A stretch of 64,000 nucleotides of DNA from Pyropia haitanensis. Taxonomy: Eukaryota > Rhodophyta > Bangiophyceae > Bangiales > Bangiaceae. The stretch covers positions 3,026,842 to 3,090,841 of the forward strand of contig SDUX01000006.1 of the NCBI GenBank assembly GCA_008729055.1, read 5' to 3'. The notes under the pieces are model-generated. The model saw only the letters and a list, made by a program, of their open reading frames with translations. It ran no database searches and was not told the origin of the DNA. The position numbers were made by a program, and so were the translations under genes. Within the stretch, counting starts at the first letter, position 1. Each line of letters begins with the position of its first letter. Of the stretch, positions 1 through 12,504 are shown piece by piece.

Positions 1-955
1 CGCCGCGGTTGACCGACTCGACCGTCGCGAAAACCGTCACGTCCTCTGCAGCCAGCTGGGCCACCCGCGCCCACGCGCGCGAGTACTCAATCCGCCGAAT
101 GGAGAGGAGGAGCTCCCCGTCGGCATTCTCCGAGCGGATGATTTGGAACTCGCGCTGCTCGCCCAGCGTCAGCACCTCCTCCAGCGCCACGTTCTGAGCA
201 ATGCTCACCTCCGCGGTGGGGCACACAGCAGACGCCTTGGCACCCACATCGACCATCGCGCCGTTGGGGTCCAGCTGCTGCACCACCCCGGGGACGATGT
301 CACCCTCAGAAAAGTTGTACGAGAGGCCCTCCAGCGCTGATGCAAACTCCTCGTACCTACACGCCCACGGCAAACGGAGTGAGGAAAGGACCCAACAAAA
401 GAGCGGCGATGCCAGTCACCCCATCAGAGACACCACAAGTGGCAAACAAAAGGTCAGCATAGGCCCCGATTACACCAGCGGCAGCCGCTCACTCCCGGCT
501 GCCCTCCCGCTCGCGGCGGCACGGCACGGCCCACCAATCTCCACAACCCAGGCACACCTCTCCACACCCAACCAAGAACAATCCACCGCCAGCACATCGA
601 CAACCCAACCGCCATCAACCAGCCACCGCTGTCCTCCCCACCTCCGCCTCTTCCCCCCCCCGACCATCCCCACACCCCGACCATGCGCCCTTCCCCACCA
701 CAGTGAAAAAAAACACCGAAGAACGCACATCCCCCCCTTGGACGAGTCCACCATGGGCGCCCCCCACTTTTGGCGCATCCGGTCAAACTTGGTCGGCGTG
801 CCGACGGCGGCGACCATGGTCGCCGCACCCCGGCGGGCCACCCGCGCCGATGCCGTCGGCGGCGGCGGCGGCGGCGGCGCGGCAGAGGAGCCGAAAAAGG
901 TCGTTGCCCGCGGCGCGGAAGGGGCGGCCAGCGGGCCCGGCACAAAGGCGGCCAT
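1..955 (-). CDS. rps1: Plastid 30S ribosomal protein S1, nuclear-encoded, C-terminus beyond left edge
   Basis: mRNA-binding protein of the plastid small ribosomal subunit, built from S1 (OB-fold) domains. Exon 1 runs 955-729 and encodes about 75 residues: an Ala/Pro/Arg-rich, acid-poor transit peptide starting MAAFVPG, then the mature start around KFDRMRQKW. The intron is 728-357 (donor GTGCGT, acceptor TAG) in phase 2. Exon 2 begins at 356 and runs off the window. It encodes the first S1 domain (GDIVPGVVQQL...GAMVDVGAKA), the conserved link LTLGEQREFQIIRSENADGE, then LLLSIRRIEYSRAWARVAQL and the start of the next domain (VESVNRGG), the order seen in cyanobacterial and plastid S1. The splice joins AT to G and keeps the frame. 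The start fits the MAAFVP start of the aldolase at 30299. Seen: motifs and splice sites. Inferred: plastid location. Confidence 0.86.
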
Positions 956-1660
956 GGTGGCCGGTGTGCAGCGGCGGTGGAGGGGGGGGGGTAGGGGGAA
1001 GAGAGTGGTGTGAGGCGGGGCGGAGATGCGGGACAAGAAGACCGCGCGCCGCGCGTGGGTCGATAGGGGCAAGGGGGGGGAGACAAGACCGGAGGCCAGC
1101 GACAAGGATGGACCGATGAGGCGGGACGGACGGTGCGGCGGCGTCCGCGACGACGGCGGCGGGTCGAGCTCAGACGTGGTGGCGGGCGGCGGAGGGAGCG
1201 TCGCCGCAACGGTCGGTCCTTCGGCGGACGGCGGCGGGTGGCGGCGGCCACGCCGCCGCGAGATTGCGCTCCGGACCTTCAGGTGGAGGGAGGACCCCCC
1301 CGCGGTGGGAGGTCTGCAGAGGGCACCCGCTTGGAGACAGAGACGAGGTGGATCAAGTACATCAAGTCTTTGAAGTAGCACCCACGAGATAGTTTTGACA
1401 GATCTACTCCAAACTCGGGTCGGTCGACGCGGCGGTGCGCCGTCGTCCCTCGGCTCAGCTCCTCTGCTGTCAAGAACATTGGCCCCTCTCCCTTACCTCT
1501 CTTCCTTGACAAGGCTGTCGCTTCTTCCTTGCCGACCTTCATTCTTCGCCACGCCGGACGCACTGCCTCTCTTCCCTTCCCTCCCTGTACGCCTCCCCCT
1601 GCCCCTTCATCGACGGTGCGCGCCCCGCCCGCGCTCCCTCCCCCCCCCCCCCCCCCAACC
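956..1660. promoter_or_regulatory. Divergent intergenic region, rps1 (-) / small Cys-His protein (+)
   Basis: About 700 bases between two divergent translation starts, so it should hold both promoters and 5' leaders. It is GC-rich with purine-rich G runs near 1071-1080 and a C run of about 16 at 1641-1656, just before the right-hand start. No convincing TATA box is visible. Open frames across it on both strands are low-complexity Arg/Pro/Ala and are not credible genes. Confidence 0.4.
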
Positions 1661-2217
1661 ATGGGCTGGGGCACCTGCACCGCTCCCGCCAACGGCTCGC
1701 CCATTGGGCGGCGGCGGCACTGTGGGGGCTTCCACTGGGACGCTGCCGCTGCGGTGGCCAAGGTACGACCTGCTACGCCGCCGCCGCCCGCCCGCGCCAC
1801 CCCGCCCCTGTCCCGCTGTCACCGCCCGTGGTGGGTTGAGTCCGTGTGATTCACCAGCGAGGGCCGTCCGATGCGACAGGACCACGCGCTGACCCCCCCC
1901 CGCCGCCCCCCTCCTCTCGTTTTTCTTCCTCGTTCACTTGACCGGGCGTGTTTCGTTGTTCCTCCCGCCCCCCCCGCTTTTTGCCTTTGTAGACCCTCTG
2001 CCTGGCCACCTTCTTCGTCGTCGAGGCGCCCCGCCGGGCCGTCGCGGTCGCCCGCGGCCGCGCGTACCCGCCGCCGCTGTTCACGTGCGCCCACTGGACC
2101 ATCCGCCAGTGTGCGTGCGGGCACCACTTTTACGACCACACGGTAGACGACGGTGCGGGCGGGCGGGGGGGGGCGCTGCCGCCGCCGCCGGGCAGCGGCG
2201 GCTTGGCGCTGGACTGA
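1661..2217 (+). CDS. Small Cys/His-rich protein, two exons, function unknown
   Basis: Not recognised. Exon 1 is 1661-1762 (34 codons, starting MGWGTCTAPANG), intron 1763-1992 (donor GTACGA, acceptor TTTGTAG), exon 2 1993-2217 with a TGA stop. The joined product is 108 residues. Support is the exact phase-0 join, a donor of the GTACG type used by most other introns here, and a composition rich in Cys, His, Trp and Phe, unlike the Arg/Pro/Ala shadow frames around it. Clusters HCGGFHW, FTCAHW and CACGHHFYDH could bind a metal. No signal peptide or long membrane segment is obvious; TLCLATFFVV is a short hydrophobic stretch. The Gly/Pro-rich tail crosses a G run and its end is uncertain. A GTAGAC after HFYDHT could be a further donor. 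Confidence 0.45.
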
Positions 2218-2499
2218 GGGGGGGGAGGACGGGAGCGTGGCGGGGTGCGGGCGAGTGCGAGGGGGTCGGGTGGGGGGGGGCCGCGTGGTGGCCGGGCAGC
2301 AGGGGGGGGGAGGTGGAAAGGGAGATGGAGAGGTGCGGCCCGCCGTTGCGCTGCGTCTACTTTTCCCGCGCGACGTGGCGGGGACGCACGTCCGCGCTTG
2401 CCGCGCCCCCTGCCCCCCCCCCTCTGTCACGCCCGCCACGCATGTTCCCATCTTGCCCTGCTCTTTTCTGCCGCCGCATCGGGCGCGAGCCACCGCCCG

Positions 2500-2543
<44 letters not shown>

Positions 2544-3304
2544 AGCGGCGTTCCCGCCTCCCCATGCGTGGTTGCCGCGGAGGGCATTGGTGCGGTGCCA
2601 GCCGCTTGCCCGCCCCGGCTGTCACCGTCTGGGCGGCGCGTTCCCTCACACCCGCGACGGCGCGACGCCCGCGCTCCCTTGTCCCGCCCACCGCGTGTGT
2701 GTGCCCCGCTGTGGCGGCGGCCACCTGCGGAGAGGAGGGGTGGCCGCCGGGCGGCGGTGTCGCGGGGGGGTGTGTGGTGTGAGTGAGGGGCTGGATGGCG
2801 GCCGGGCCGCCTGGCCCGTTCCCGCGCCCCATTGCACCCCGTGGCGGGCGGCGGTCGCCCTTGGCGGGCCGCGCCAGGCCGGCCGGCCGCGCCTGTCGCG
2901 CGCGGCGACCGAGGGGGGGAGGTGGCGGCGAGTGGTGGTGGTGGTGGTGGCGGTGGGGAGGGGGCGGCGGCGACGGTGGGGCGGGGGCGGCGGCGACGGT
3001 GGGGAGGGGGCGGCGGCGACGGTGGGGAGGGGGCGGCGGCGACGGTGGGGCGGGGGCGGCGTTCACGCGCTTGCCGCGGCCGCCGACACGCTGCCACCGT
3101 CACGGCCGGCCGCCGCGATGCGGAGATAGCCGCGGGCCTGTCTGTTTGGCGTTCTCGTGGCCATGCCCGGCTTGTCCACACGCCTCTCGTGTGTGTTCTC
3201 GACGCTCGCCTACTACTGTCTCTGTACATCCAGCGCTCCGCCGCGCCCCCCTCGCCCGTCCCTTCCCCCGCCCCCGCCTCAGCCCCGCCCCCCCCCCCCC
3301 CGCC
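2218..3304. other. Intergenic, low complexity
   Basis: Between the small protein and the 3' end of the lipid-transfer gene. It holds a (GGC)n tract at about 2502-2542, a minisatellite at about 2935-3064 and many short G or C runs. Open frames on both strands are Gly/Ala/Arg/Pro repeats; I see no gene. Confidence 0.5.
2935..3064. repeat. GC minisatellite, unit about 21 bp
   Basis: Roughly five head-to-tail copies of a unit of the form GGCGGCGGCGACGGTGGGG(A/C)GG, preceded by (GGT)n. Copies differ mainly by A or C at one position, as expected of an unstable tandem array. Confidence 0.7.
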
Positions 3305-6107
3305 TCAACCTCCGTCGCGCCCGCCAACTTCAGTCCCCCCCCCCCCCATCGCCTTGCCCAGCGGCTCCATCAGCAGGTCGTACAGGCCCGCCGCGACCGC
3401 CGGCGCGCCCGCCACACCCAGCCAGCCGAGGACCGTCGCGAGGGAGGGGGTGAGCTCGCCCAGCGGCTGCAGCCGTGGCTCCAGCACCAGCCGCCGAAAG
3501 TGGGGGGGGCGCCCGCCCCACGCCGCCCGCCGGCCACCGTCACCGCCACTGGCGGTGGCGGCGCCGCCGCCGGCGGGCGGGCGTGGCGGCCGCTCCGTCG
3601 ACGCCACGGCCGTCGTGACCACGCCGGTGGAGGCGGTAGCGGCATTGCCTGCAGGGGTGACGGCGGCGGCGGGGGCGGCGGCGGCGGGGTTCGCCGCCGC
3701 CGCCGCCGCGTCGCCAGCCGCCGCCGGCCCCCCCTCCGTCGACGGGCCGCGAGTCACCCCTCCACCCCCACCCCCTCCCCCCTCGCCGCCCCCCTCCCCC
3801 CCCCCCGGCGTCAGCGCGGCCATCGCCAGTGACGCCGCGACCAACCCCCCGTCCCCCCACGAGTCGAGCGCCGTCGTGTACAGCGACAGCAGGTCGCGCA
3901 GGTACTGGTAGTGCGACACGTACGGGCTGATCTCGACCGCCCCCGCAAACGCGGTCGTAAAGTCCACCAGCACCCGCGCGGGCGCGTCGAGCGTGACCAG
4001 CCGCAGCGCCGGGTCGGGGATGCGCATGACGCGGCGGCGGCGGCTGCCGCGCGACGCATGCTGCACGTCGAGCGCGTAGAGGGTGACGCGGAGCTCCCGG
4101 CGGGTCGTCCAGCCGCCGGCGCGCGCCAGACGTGCGACGCCGCGGCGGTCGGCCGCCGACGCCTTGTCACCGCCGCCGCCGCTACCGCCGCCGCCGTCGC
4201 CACCGTCGCCGCCACCGCCGGAGCTGTGGAGAGCAGCGGCGCCATTGCCGGCGGTGTCGTCGCCGCCATCGCCGCCGCCATTGCCGCCGTCGCCACTGCT
4301 CCTGCCATCACCCCTGTTGCCGTCCCCGTCGACACCCTCACCGCTACCTTCGCGGTCGCCGCCGCCAACACCGTCGCCTTTGCCGCCACCGTCACCGCCG
4401 GCACGGCCGCCCCCCCCACGTCCCGCCCCTCCCCGGACGGGGGCGACAAACTCCGCCACCCCCTCCGCGCCCGGCCGCTGGTCGTACACCAGCCGGTAGT
4501 GGAGCAGCGCCACGTTGGCCCAGTTGGTCTCGTCGAGCGAGAACCCGTGCAGCGTCAGCGTCAGCTCGTCCCCCCACACCGTCACCAGCACCCGCGGGCC
4601 GTCGACCGCGCTGCCGGCTGCCACCGCGTCGACCACCGCCGCCGCCGGGGCCGCCACCACCACCGCGCCGGCGTCGCCACTGGCACCACCGCCGCCACCG
4701 CCACCACCACCGCCCCCGCCGCCGCCGCCGACGCCGACGCCAGCGGCAGCCTGCGGCGAAGCGGCGGGCAGCCCCGCCGCGCCCACCGCCGCGGCAAACG
4801 CGCCAAAATCCACCGACGGCGCCGTCGACGGCACGGATGGGGCATCCCCCCCCGCCCCACCGCCGCTGCCGTCGCCACCGCCGTCGCCACCTCCCCCACC
4901 CCCGCTGCTGCGGCTGCGCGCCACCCCTCCCGCCGCCACCGACGACGTGTCCGACGCAGCCACGGACGACGCGGACACGGTGCGGGGCGGGGCGGGGAAC
5001 CAGGCGGGCGGCGGGGCGTCGCCCCCCCCGGCACTCCCCCCCCCACCCCCCCGCCGACCCCCAGCGACGACGCCACCGACAGGGTGGTGGGGAGGAAGAC
5101 GCCCCCCCCCCCCCCGACGGAATCGCCCGCCACCCCCCCCCCCCCGCTCCCCCCAGACGGCGACGTGGCGGTCGCCGCCGCCGCGGCGGCGGCGGCCGCC
5201 TCGCGGCGCCGCGCCTTTGCCAGCGCCGCCACCTGGCGGCGGCTCTCGCGGACGAGCCGCGAGTAGAGCGACCGCAGCCGCTTGACCGCCGACACCGTCG
5301 ACGACGCCATGTACACGTTGGCGGCGGTCGAATAAAGGACCGCCTCGTGCGGGGCCGCCGGCGGCGACGGCGACACGCCCCTGCCGCTGCCGCTACCGCC
5401 ACCGCTGCCGCCGCCGCCGCTGCTGCCACTGCCGCCGCCGCTGCCACCGCTGCCGCCGCCGCCGCCACTGCCACGCGCCGAGCCCGGCGAGTGCGCGGCG
5501 GCCACGTCGCGCACCCGCAGCCGCAGCGAGTCCTTGGTGCCGCGGCTGCAGTCGAGCGAAAACGCGTTGGCGATCGCCGCCACCGCTGGGCCACCACCTC
5601 CCCCCGCCGCGGCGTTGGGGGATGCCGGGCGTGGCGCCCCCCCCCCACCACCGCCAGGCGGGGGCGCCGTCACCTGCTCGCCGCGCACGAGCAGGCGGGA
5701 GAGCTTGAGGATGCACGCGAGGTGCTCCCACCGGGCGCGCGCGTCGAGACCGCGCACCACCACCTCGGCGTTCATGGTCGGTGCCGCCGCCGCCGCCGCC
5801 GGCCGTGGCGGCGCGCCGCTCGACAGGCCAAACGACACGTAGCGGACGAGGAGGCCCATCTCGCCCACCGGCTGCACCAGCGCAACCGACGCGCGCAGCA
5901 GCGACGCCTTGGCTGCCGCGGTGCCCGCCGCGCCTGCAGGCGGTGTCGGCGCGCCGATGATCGCGGTGAAGCTAAACGTGGCGGTCGTCGCGGCCGTCAC
6001 CGCCGACGCGGTGGCGGCTTCGAGGAGGGGCAGCGACATGGACGTGGGGGTCGTGCCGCGGCCGTTGGCGCCAGCACCACCGCCACCGCCGCCGCCATGA
6101 CCGCCAC

Positions 6108-6138
<31 letters not shown>

Positions 6139-6625
6139 ACCAGCGCCAACGACAAGAGCGGTGCCCGGCGCGGCCCCGCGGTCACTGTCGGGTACGGCCC
6201 AGGCGGCGGCGGCGGCCGCCGCCAGCGGCGCTGCCCGCCGGCTGGCCATGGACGCCACGACCGCCGCGCCCGGCGGTGACGCCGCGGCGGCGGCCGCCGC
6301 CGCCGCCGCCGCCGCCGCGCGCGCCTTGTCCGCGAGCAGCGCCGCGAGCCACTCACGCGTCAGCAGCAGGCTGAGCATGTCCGCCTTGGCGCCGAGGCCG
6401 ACCACGTGCGCGAGCACCCGCTGCCGGTCGTCGGCGTAGCTGTGCAGCACCCGCACGTCGGTCGCTTCGAGCCGCTGCGGCCGCGCGCCGTCAATGCTCG
6501 GCAGCACCTCCAGGCGCAGCAGCCGCGCCACCGCCACTGACACGGTGCTGCCTGCCGGGACGACCGCGGCGGGCGCGCCACCGCCCTGACTAGGGGGTCC
6601 AGCGGGGGAGGAGGCGCTGCCGCTG

Positions 6626-6701
<76 letters not shown>

Positions 6702-9357
6702 TGGCCACCAGGGCGGGCGCGTCGGCGCCCGCGCTGACCATGACGCACGCGTGGCGGCCCGCGACGAGGAGGATGCTCGTGTCGAGAACGCCGCCCAGCG
6801 CCTCGCGCGCCTCGTACTCGGTGCCCCCAAACCGCAGCAGCGCCGTCCACGGGCGGCCAACCCCAAAGCCACCGTCAGCATGCCCGCCCGCCGGCGCCGC
6901 CGCTGGGTCTACAGGGGGTGAGCCGCCCGTCCCCCCTCCCGCCGCCGCCGTCGCAGGCGCGGGCGTGGTCGGCGCGGGCGCGCTCGTCCCCGCCGCCCCC
7001 GCCACCGACGCCGGCCCGCCTCCGTCGCCCGCGGCCGACGACAGCTTGGACAGGCGGCCGACGAGGGAGGAGAGCTTGGCGAGGCACCGCCGCGGCAGCA
7101 CGTCCGTCTTGTGCGTCAGGTCCACGTCAATGAGGTCAAACGCGTGGCGGCGCTCGCGGAGGAACCGCACATCGCACCGCGGCACGGGGATGGCCGGGCC
7201 CGACCGGCGGCCGCTGCCGTCGAGGCCGCGGATGAAGCCGGGCGCCGACGAAGCCGCCACGTCTACCGCCTCAAAAAGCTTGAAGGTGGGCGGCGGGGCG
7301 GTGGCGCCGGCCGCTGCCGCCGCCGAGGGGGGGGGGGGCGCCGCCTCGTGCCCGGCGGTGAGGTCCAGCACGGCACCCGCGGCGGCGGCGGCCGCCGCCG
7401 CCGCCGCCGTTGCCGGCACCGCCGACGCGGCCGACGCGGACGACGCGGCCGACGGCGGCCGCGGCGTGCCCGCCAGGTGTGCAAACAGTGCGCCCGCTAC
7501 CTCCTCGGACGGCACCACCGCCCAGTCGCCGAGCCACAGGTCGCCGCGGAGGGCGCCCCAGGTGGTCGCGCCCGCGTCGGACGGCAGCTTGTCTTCCAGC
7601 GACACGTCGAGCGCGGTGCCGTGCGAGTCGAGCAGCGCCGTCTCCCGCCACCGTAGCTGCACCAGTCGTGCGCCCGCGTGGAGGACGCCCAGGGGGGGGG
7701 CGGGTCCGCCGCTGCCGCCCCACCGCCGCCGCCACGACTCCCACCCGCTGCCGATGGGGTCATCACAGGGGGCGGCGGCGCGCCACCACCCCCCCCCCCC
7801 GGAGTGGCGACCGCGGCACCCCCCCCGCCGACCCGTGCGGCCGCGCGGAGCTGCAGCACCTCGGCGTGGAGGCGGCACGCCGCCTCGTCCTCGTCGGGCG
7901 CCAGCGGGATCGCGACGCCAATGTGGGGGAGGTCCACCTCAAACAGGGCGACGACGTTGGCCAGCCCCGCCGCGAGCGTAGACCCCCCCCCGCCACCCCC
8001 GCCGCCGCCGCCGCTGCCGCCAGCGGTGTCGACGCGTCCCTGCGGGGTGGGAGGAGGCGGGGCCGACGCCCCCGCGTCGGCGGCGGCGCCTGTGGAAGGG
8101 CCAGCGGCGGTCCCACGTGCGGCGGCGGCCGCAGCAGCGGCAGCGGCGGTGGCGGCGTCACTGTGGCCAGACCGGTGCCCGCCCGAGGTGGCTGCGTACG
8201 ACGACGGCGCCAACGATGGTACGGACAGCGCCGACATGAACGAGTCGCTGCTGCCAAAGCTGTCGCTCCCGCCACCTCCCTCCCCGACTGCGTCCGCGGC
8301 AGCCGGGGCCGGCGCCGGCACGCGCACATCCACCCAGGGCGCGGGCGCACGGGGGACTCCCCCGCCGCCGCCCGCCTCCCCCCCCCGGACCGCGGCAAGG
8401 ACGACAGAGGCGACGACGGCGGCACCGCCGTCGCCGACGCCGGCGGCACCGGCGACGCCGCCGCGGGGCGCCCCGCACCCCCCAGCGTGACCGAGTTGAC
8501 CTCGCGGAGGAACAGCGCCACCTGCGCCGCCACCGCCGCGGGCCGCACGCACGCGGTGACCGCCCCCACCCGCACGCGCGTGACGGCGCGCAGCGGCGCG
8601 GCGGGCGCCACCACCAGCCGCCCCGCGACGCGCACGTCGGCGGCCGCGGCGGCCGCGGCGGTCGCGGTCGCGCCGCCGCCGCGGCGTGTCGCGGCGAGCG
8701 AGCCGGCCAGCCGCGACAGCGTAAACGCGGCGCGCAGGGCCACCCCGTGGGGGGGGGGGGAGAGCGCCCGTCCGCGTCGCCGTCCGCGTCGCCGCGGTCG
8801 CCGCGGTCGCCGCCGTGCGGCACGCGCGCCACGTCCAGGGACGTGTCGGCAATGGTGAGGGTGGCCATCACGTCGGGCACGTGCAGGCGCAGCGTGATGG
8901 GCGCCAGCGCGACGGTGAGGCCAAAGCGGGACGGCAGCGACGCGGGTAGACTGTCGGCCGACGTCGCCGCGGTTGCCACGGGCGTCGCCGCCGCGGCCGC
9001 CCCGGCCGTCCTGCCCGCTGCCGTGCCCCCCTCCGACACCACCGCCGCTGCCATCGGCCGGGGCGAGCCGTCCCCCCCCCCCAGACTCCCCCCCCCCACG
9101 TCCCGCCGGGACGCGGCCGCCGCCGCAGCCGTCGCGGCGACAAACCGCGCGTGCAGCGTCGCGGCAACGAGCACCAACGCGTGTACGTCACGCAACGCAA
9201 AGTCGCGGTCAAACGCGCCGCTCGCAATGTGCACCCGCGCGTCGTGCAGCCGTGCCGCCGCCGTTGCCGCCGCCGCCGCCGCGCCCGTCGTCGTCACGGG
9301 CGCCGCGGCTGGCGGCGGTCCGTCATGCCCACTCCCGCCGCCGTCACCGCCGCCGCC

Positions 9358-9388
<31 letters not shown>

Positions 9389-12300
9389 CCGCCGAGGTGG
9401 CGGCGACGGGAGCTGGACCCCGGCGGCGGCGGCGGCGTCAGCGCCACGCCCGCGACCAGGCTCCACGTGGGCAGGTCAAGCCACGGGCGGCGCCCCCCCC
9501 CTCCACCCCTCACGCCCCCGCCACCCAAAGATAGCGGACCAATGATCCCGCCGCCGCCGCCCGCCCCCCCGGACCGGGACGGCAGCCCCGCCCACACCCC
9601 GTGGCGGTCCGCAACGAGCCGCAGCGACGCGCGGCGCCCCGCGGCGGCCGCCGACGCGGACGCGGCGGGCAGCTCGTACACGAGGCGTGACCCGTCGGCC
9701 GCGTCGGTGACCGCCGCCGACGCGTCGCGGAGGCGGAGGGAAACGCCGACCGTCGGCAGCCGCGAGGGGGGGGAGGGGGCACCACCAGTCGCGGGCGAGG
9801 CGGCCGCTGTTGCCGGCGACGGCAGCGGCGGCGCCGCCAACGGTGCCACCGCCGGCCGCCAGCGGTCGACAAACCGGGCGGCGCGGTCGAGCACTACGGG
9901 CAGGTGCGCCGACGAGGCGGTGAGTGACGCGGCCACCCCGCGGGCGGCCGCGACAACGACGACGCCCGGGCCAGACGGCGCGCCGTCCCCCTTCCCCTCG
10001 TCCCCTTGCGCGGCGTGCGCCGACACGGCGGCGGCCACTAACGACGCGACCGCCGGTTGACCCGGGCCGAGCGTCAGGGATAGCCCCACGTCGGTCGCGG
10101 CCACCGCCACGGACGGTACCCCCGCGCCGGGAACGGCGGCGGGGAGCGCTGACACGCCCAGCCGAGTCACCGACGCCACCGCCTGGACCGTACCGCCAGC
10201 ACCAGCCGCAGCGGCGGCGGGCGTGGCCTTGCCCACCGGCGGCAGCTCGTCCACCACCGACACAGTCAGGCGTGCCAGGGACAGCACCACGTGCGGCGCA
10301 GCGACCGCGGCGGCGGCGGCCGCCGCCGCCGCGCGGTCGCCGTCGCCGGCACGACCCCCCCCCGCCCCCGCCGCGCCGGCGCCCGCCGCCGCGCCCGCCG
10401 CCATGCCCGCCGCGGCGCTCGCCGCGCGCGCCGCGGTCGCGACGGCGGCGCCTGCGCCACCCCCAGCGGGCGCGGACGCGCGGCCGCCCAGGGCCACCAG
10501 CCGCGACGCCGCGGCGGCCATCCCCCCGCCCCCCCGCCCCCGCCGCGGCGGCCGCGCCTTGACCACCCCCGAGCCGCCCAAGGGGGACAGGCGCCCCCGG
10601 GAGCCCACCCCGCCCGACGCGGAGCCGCGGCCGCCAACGCTGCTGCGGCTGCGGTCGCGGCTGCCCGGCGAGACACTGCCGCTCTCGCCCGTCACCAGCC
10701 GCCGCACGGCCGCCAGCAGCCGGTCCCCCGTTGACCGGGCGTTGCCGCCGCCGCCAGCCCCGTCCCCACCACCCGCATCCCCGGCGCCGCTGCCGCTGCC
10801 GGCACCCCCCACTCCTCCGTGGATGGGGACGGGCAGCAGCAGGCGGCCGGGGGGGGCGCCGGGCCCGCCGCTGCCACTGTCGCTCGCAGCCAAGTCCGCC
10901 GACGCTCCCCCCGGCGGCGCCGCCGCGGCCGCCGCCGCCGCGGCGGTGGTGGCCGCCGGCAGCGACACGGCCAGCCGCCGCCCCACCGCCATGGCATGCA
11001 GCAAGACTGTGCGGGAGAGGGACACGTCCCACACGCCCAGCGCCACTAGCACTGTCATCGTTGGTGCCACGTTGACGCTGGCACCGCCGGCGCCGCCACC
11101 GCTGCCGCCACCCCCGAGGGGTGAGGCCGCGACGGTGGCAGCGGCGGCCGCGGCCGCGGCGGCGGGCGGCGGCAGCCGCACGTGCACGGCCACCCGCACG
11201 GCGCCACCGCGGAGCAGGGGCACGCCCGCCATCGCGGCAGACACCTCGGCCACCCGCAGCTCCGCGCGGAGGGGCGTCGCCGGCGGCGCGGCGGCGGCGC
11301 CCGCCCCGTCTGGGCCACTGTGGCGGCCGACGCCAGCGGCGGCGAGGATGGCCCCCGCCGACGAGGCGGCAAGGGCAGACGCGTCGCCGCCGTCACTGCC
11401 GTCACTGTCAGTGTCGTCATCGTCGTCGCTGCGGTCGTCCGCATTGCCAACCGCCCGGGCGACCGCCCGCGGAGCGCTACCCGCGGCGGCCAAGGCGACC
11501 GTCGCCACCGGAGCGAGTGCGGCCACCTCCCCCCCGCCTTCCCCGACCCGCGCGGGCGGTGACGGCAACGGCGGTGCCACCGCCGCCGCCCGTGCTGAGC
11601 GCGTGGCGGCGGCAGCGGCGGCGGCAGCCGCCGCCGCACCCGCCGCGGGCGCAACGCCCGCCACCAATAGCGCGGGCGCCTCGACGCCCGCCCAGCCGCC
11701 GGCGGCGTCGCCCACCGCCACCGCCGCAACGGTGACGGTGGCGGTCAACGGGGGTGGTGGCACACCGGCGACGGCGGCCGCGGGGGTACCACCGCCGCCG
11801 CCGCCACCACCGCCGCTACCATCGTCGGCGCCCGCGACGGCAACGTCGGTGAGGGCGACGAGGCGCAACCCCGCCGGCGGCACCGCGCCCCCACAGCCGC
11901 AGCCGCCGTCCGTGTCGGCATCGACGCGGAAGAGGCGGCCGCCCGGCAACGCCGCGGGTGGCGGCAGCGGCACCGCGCCCACCCACACGGCCGATACGGC
12001 CGCGGTGGCGCGCCGCCGCATGACAACACGGCCGTTGGCGGCGACCGCCGGCGCGATGACGCCCGCCGCCTGGACGCCGTGAGGGAGGCACAGCACCAAC
12101 GCTACGGGCGGGGGGGGGCGTGGCCGGCCCCCGCCATCGCCACCGCCACCGCCACCATCACCGCCGCCGCTGGGGATGGCGTCGGCCGTCGCGGTAGCGG
12201 TGACAGGCAGGCTCCGTGAGGCCACCCGTCCGTCACGAGGGGACCCCCCGTACGCCACGGGTGCGTCCTTCCCCTCCGCTGCCTTCTCAACCCCCTCCCC

Positions 12301-12472
12301 GAGCACCGTCACCGTCACCCGCCGCGTGCGTGCCACCAACGACAGAGGCGGGTGAGCCGCGTTAACCGTGGCCGCCCGTGCCGCCATCGCCGCCGACCCC
12401 CACACGTCGGCCAGCGCGGCGGCGACGTTGGCGCCCGCCGCCGCCTGCGCCGCCGCGGCGCCGCTGCCACCA

Positions 12473-12504
<32 letters not shown>

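Noticed and set aside
1819..3129. Long open frames on both strands in 1.8-3.1 kb
   Set aside because: Translations are Gly/Arg/Pro repeats from (GGC)n and the minisatellite.
4132..6279. Long plus-strand open frame opposite the lipid-transfer gene
   Set aside because: Its product is Arg/Pro/His/Ala simple sequence, the mirror of GGC/GCC codons in the real minus-strand gene.
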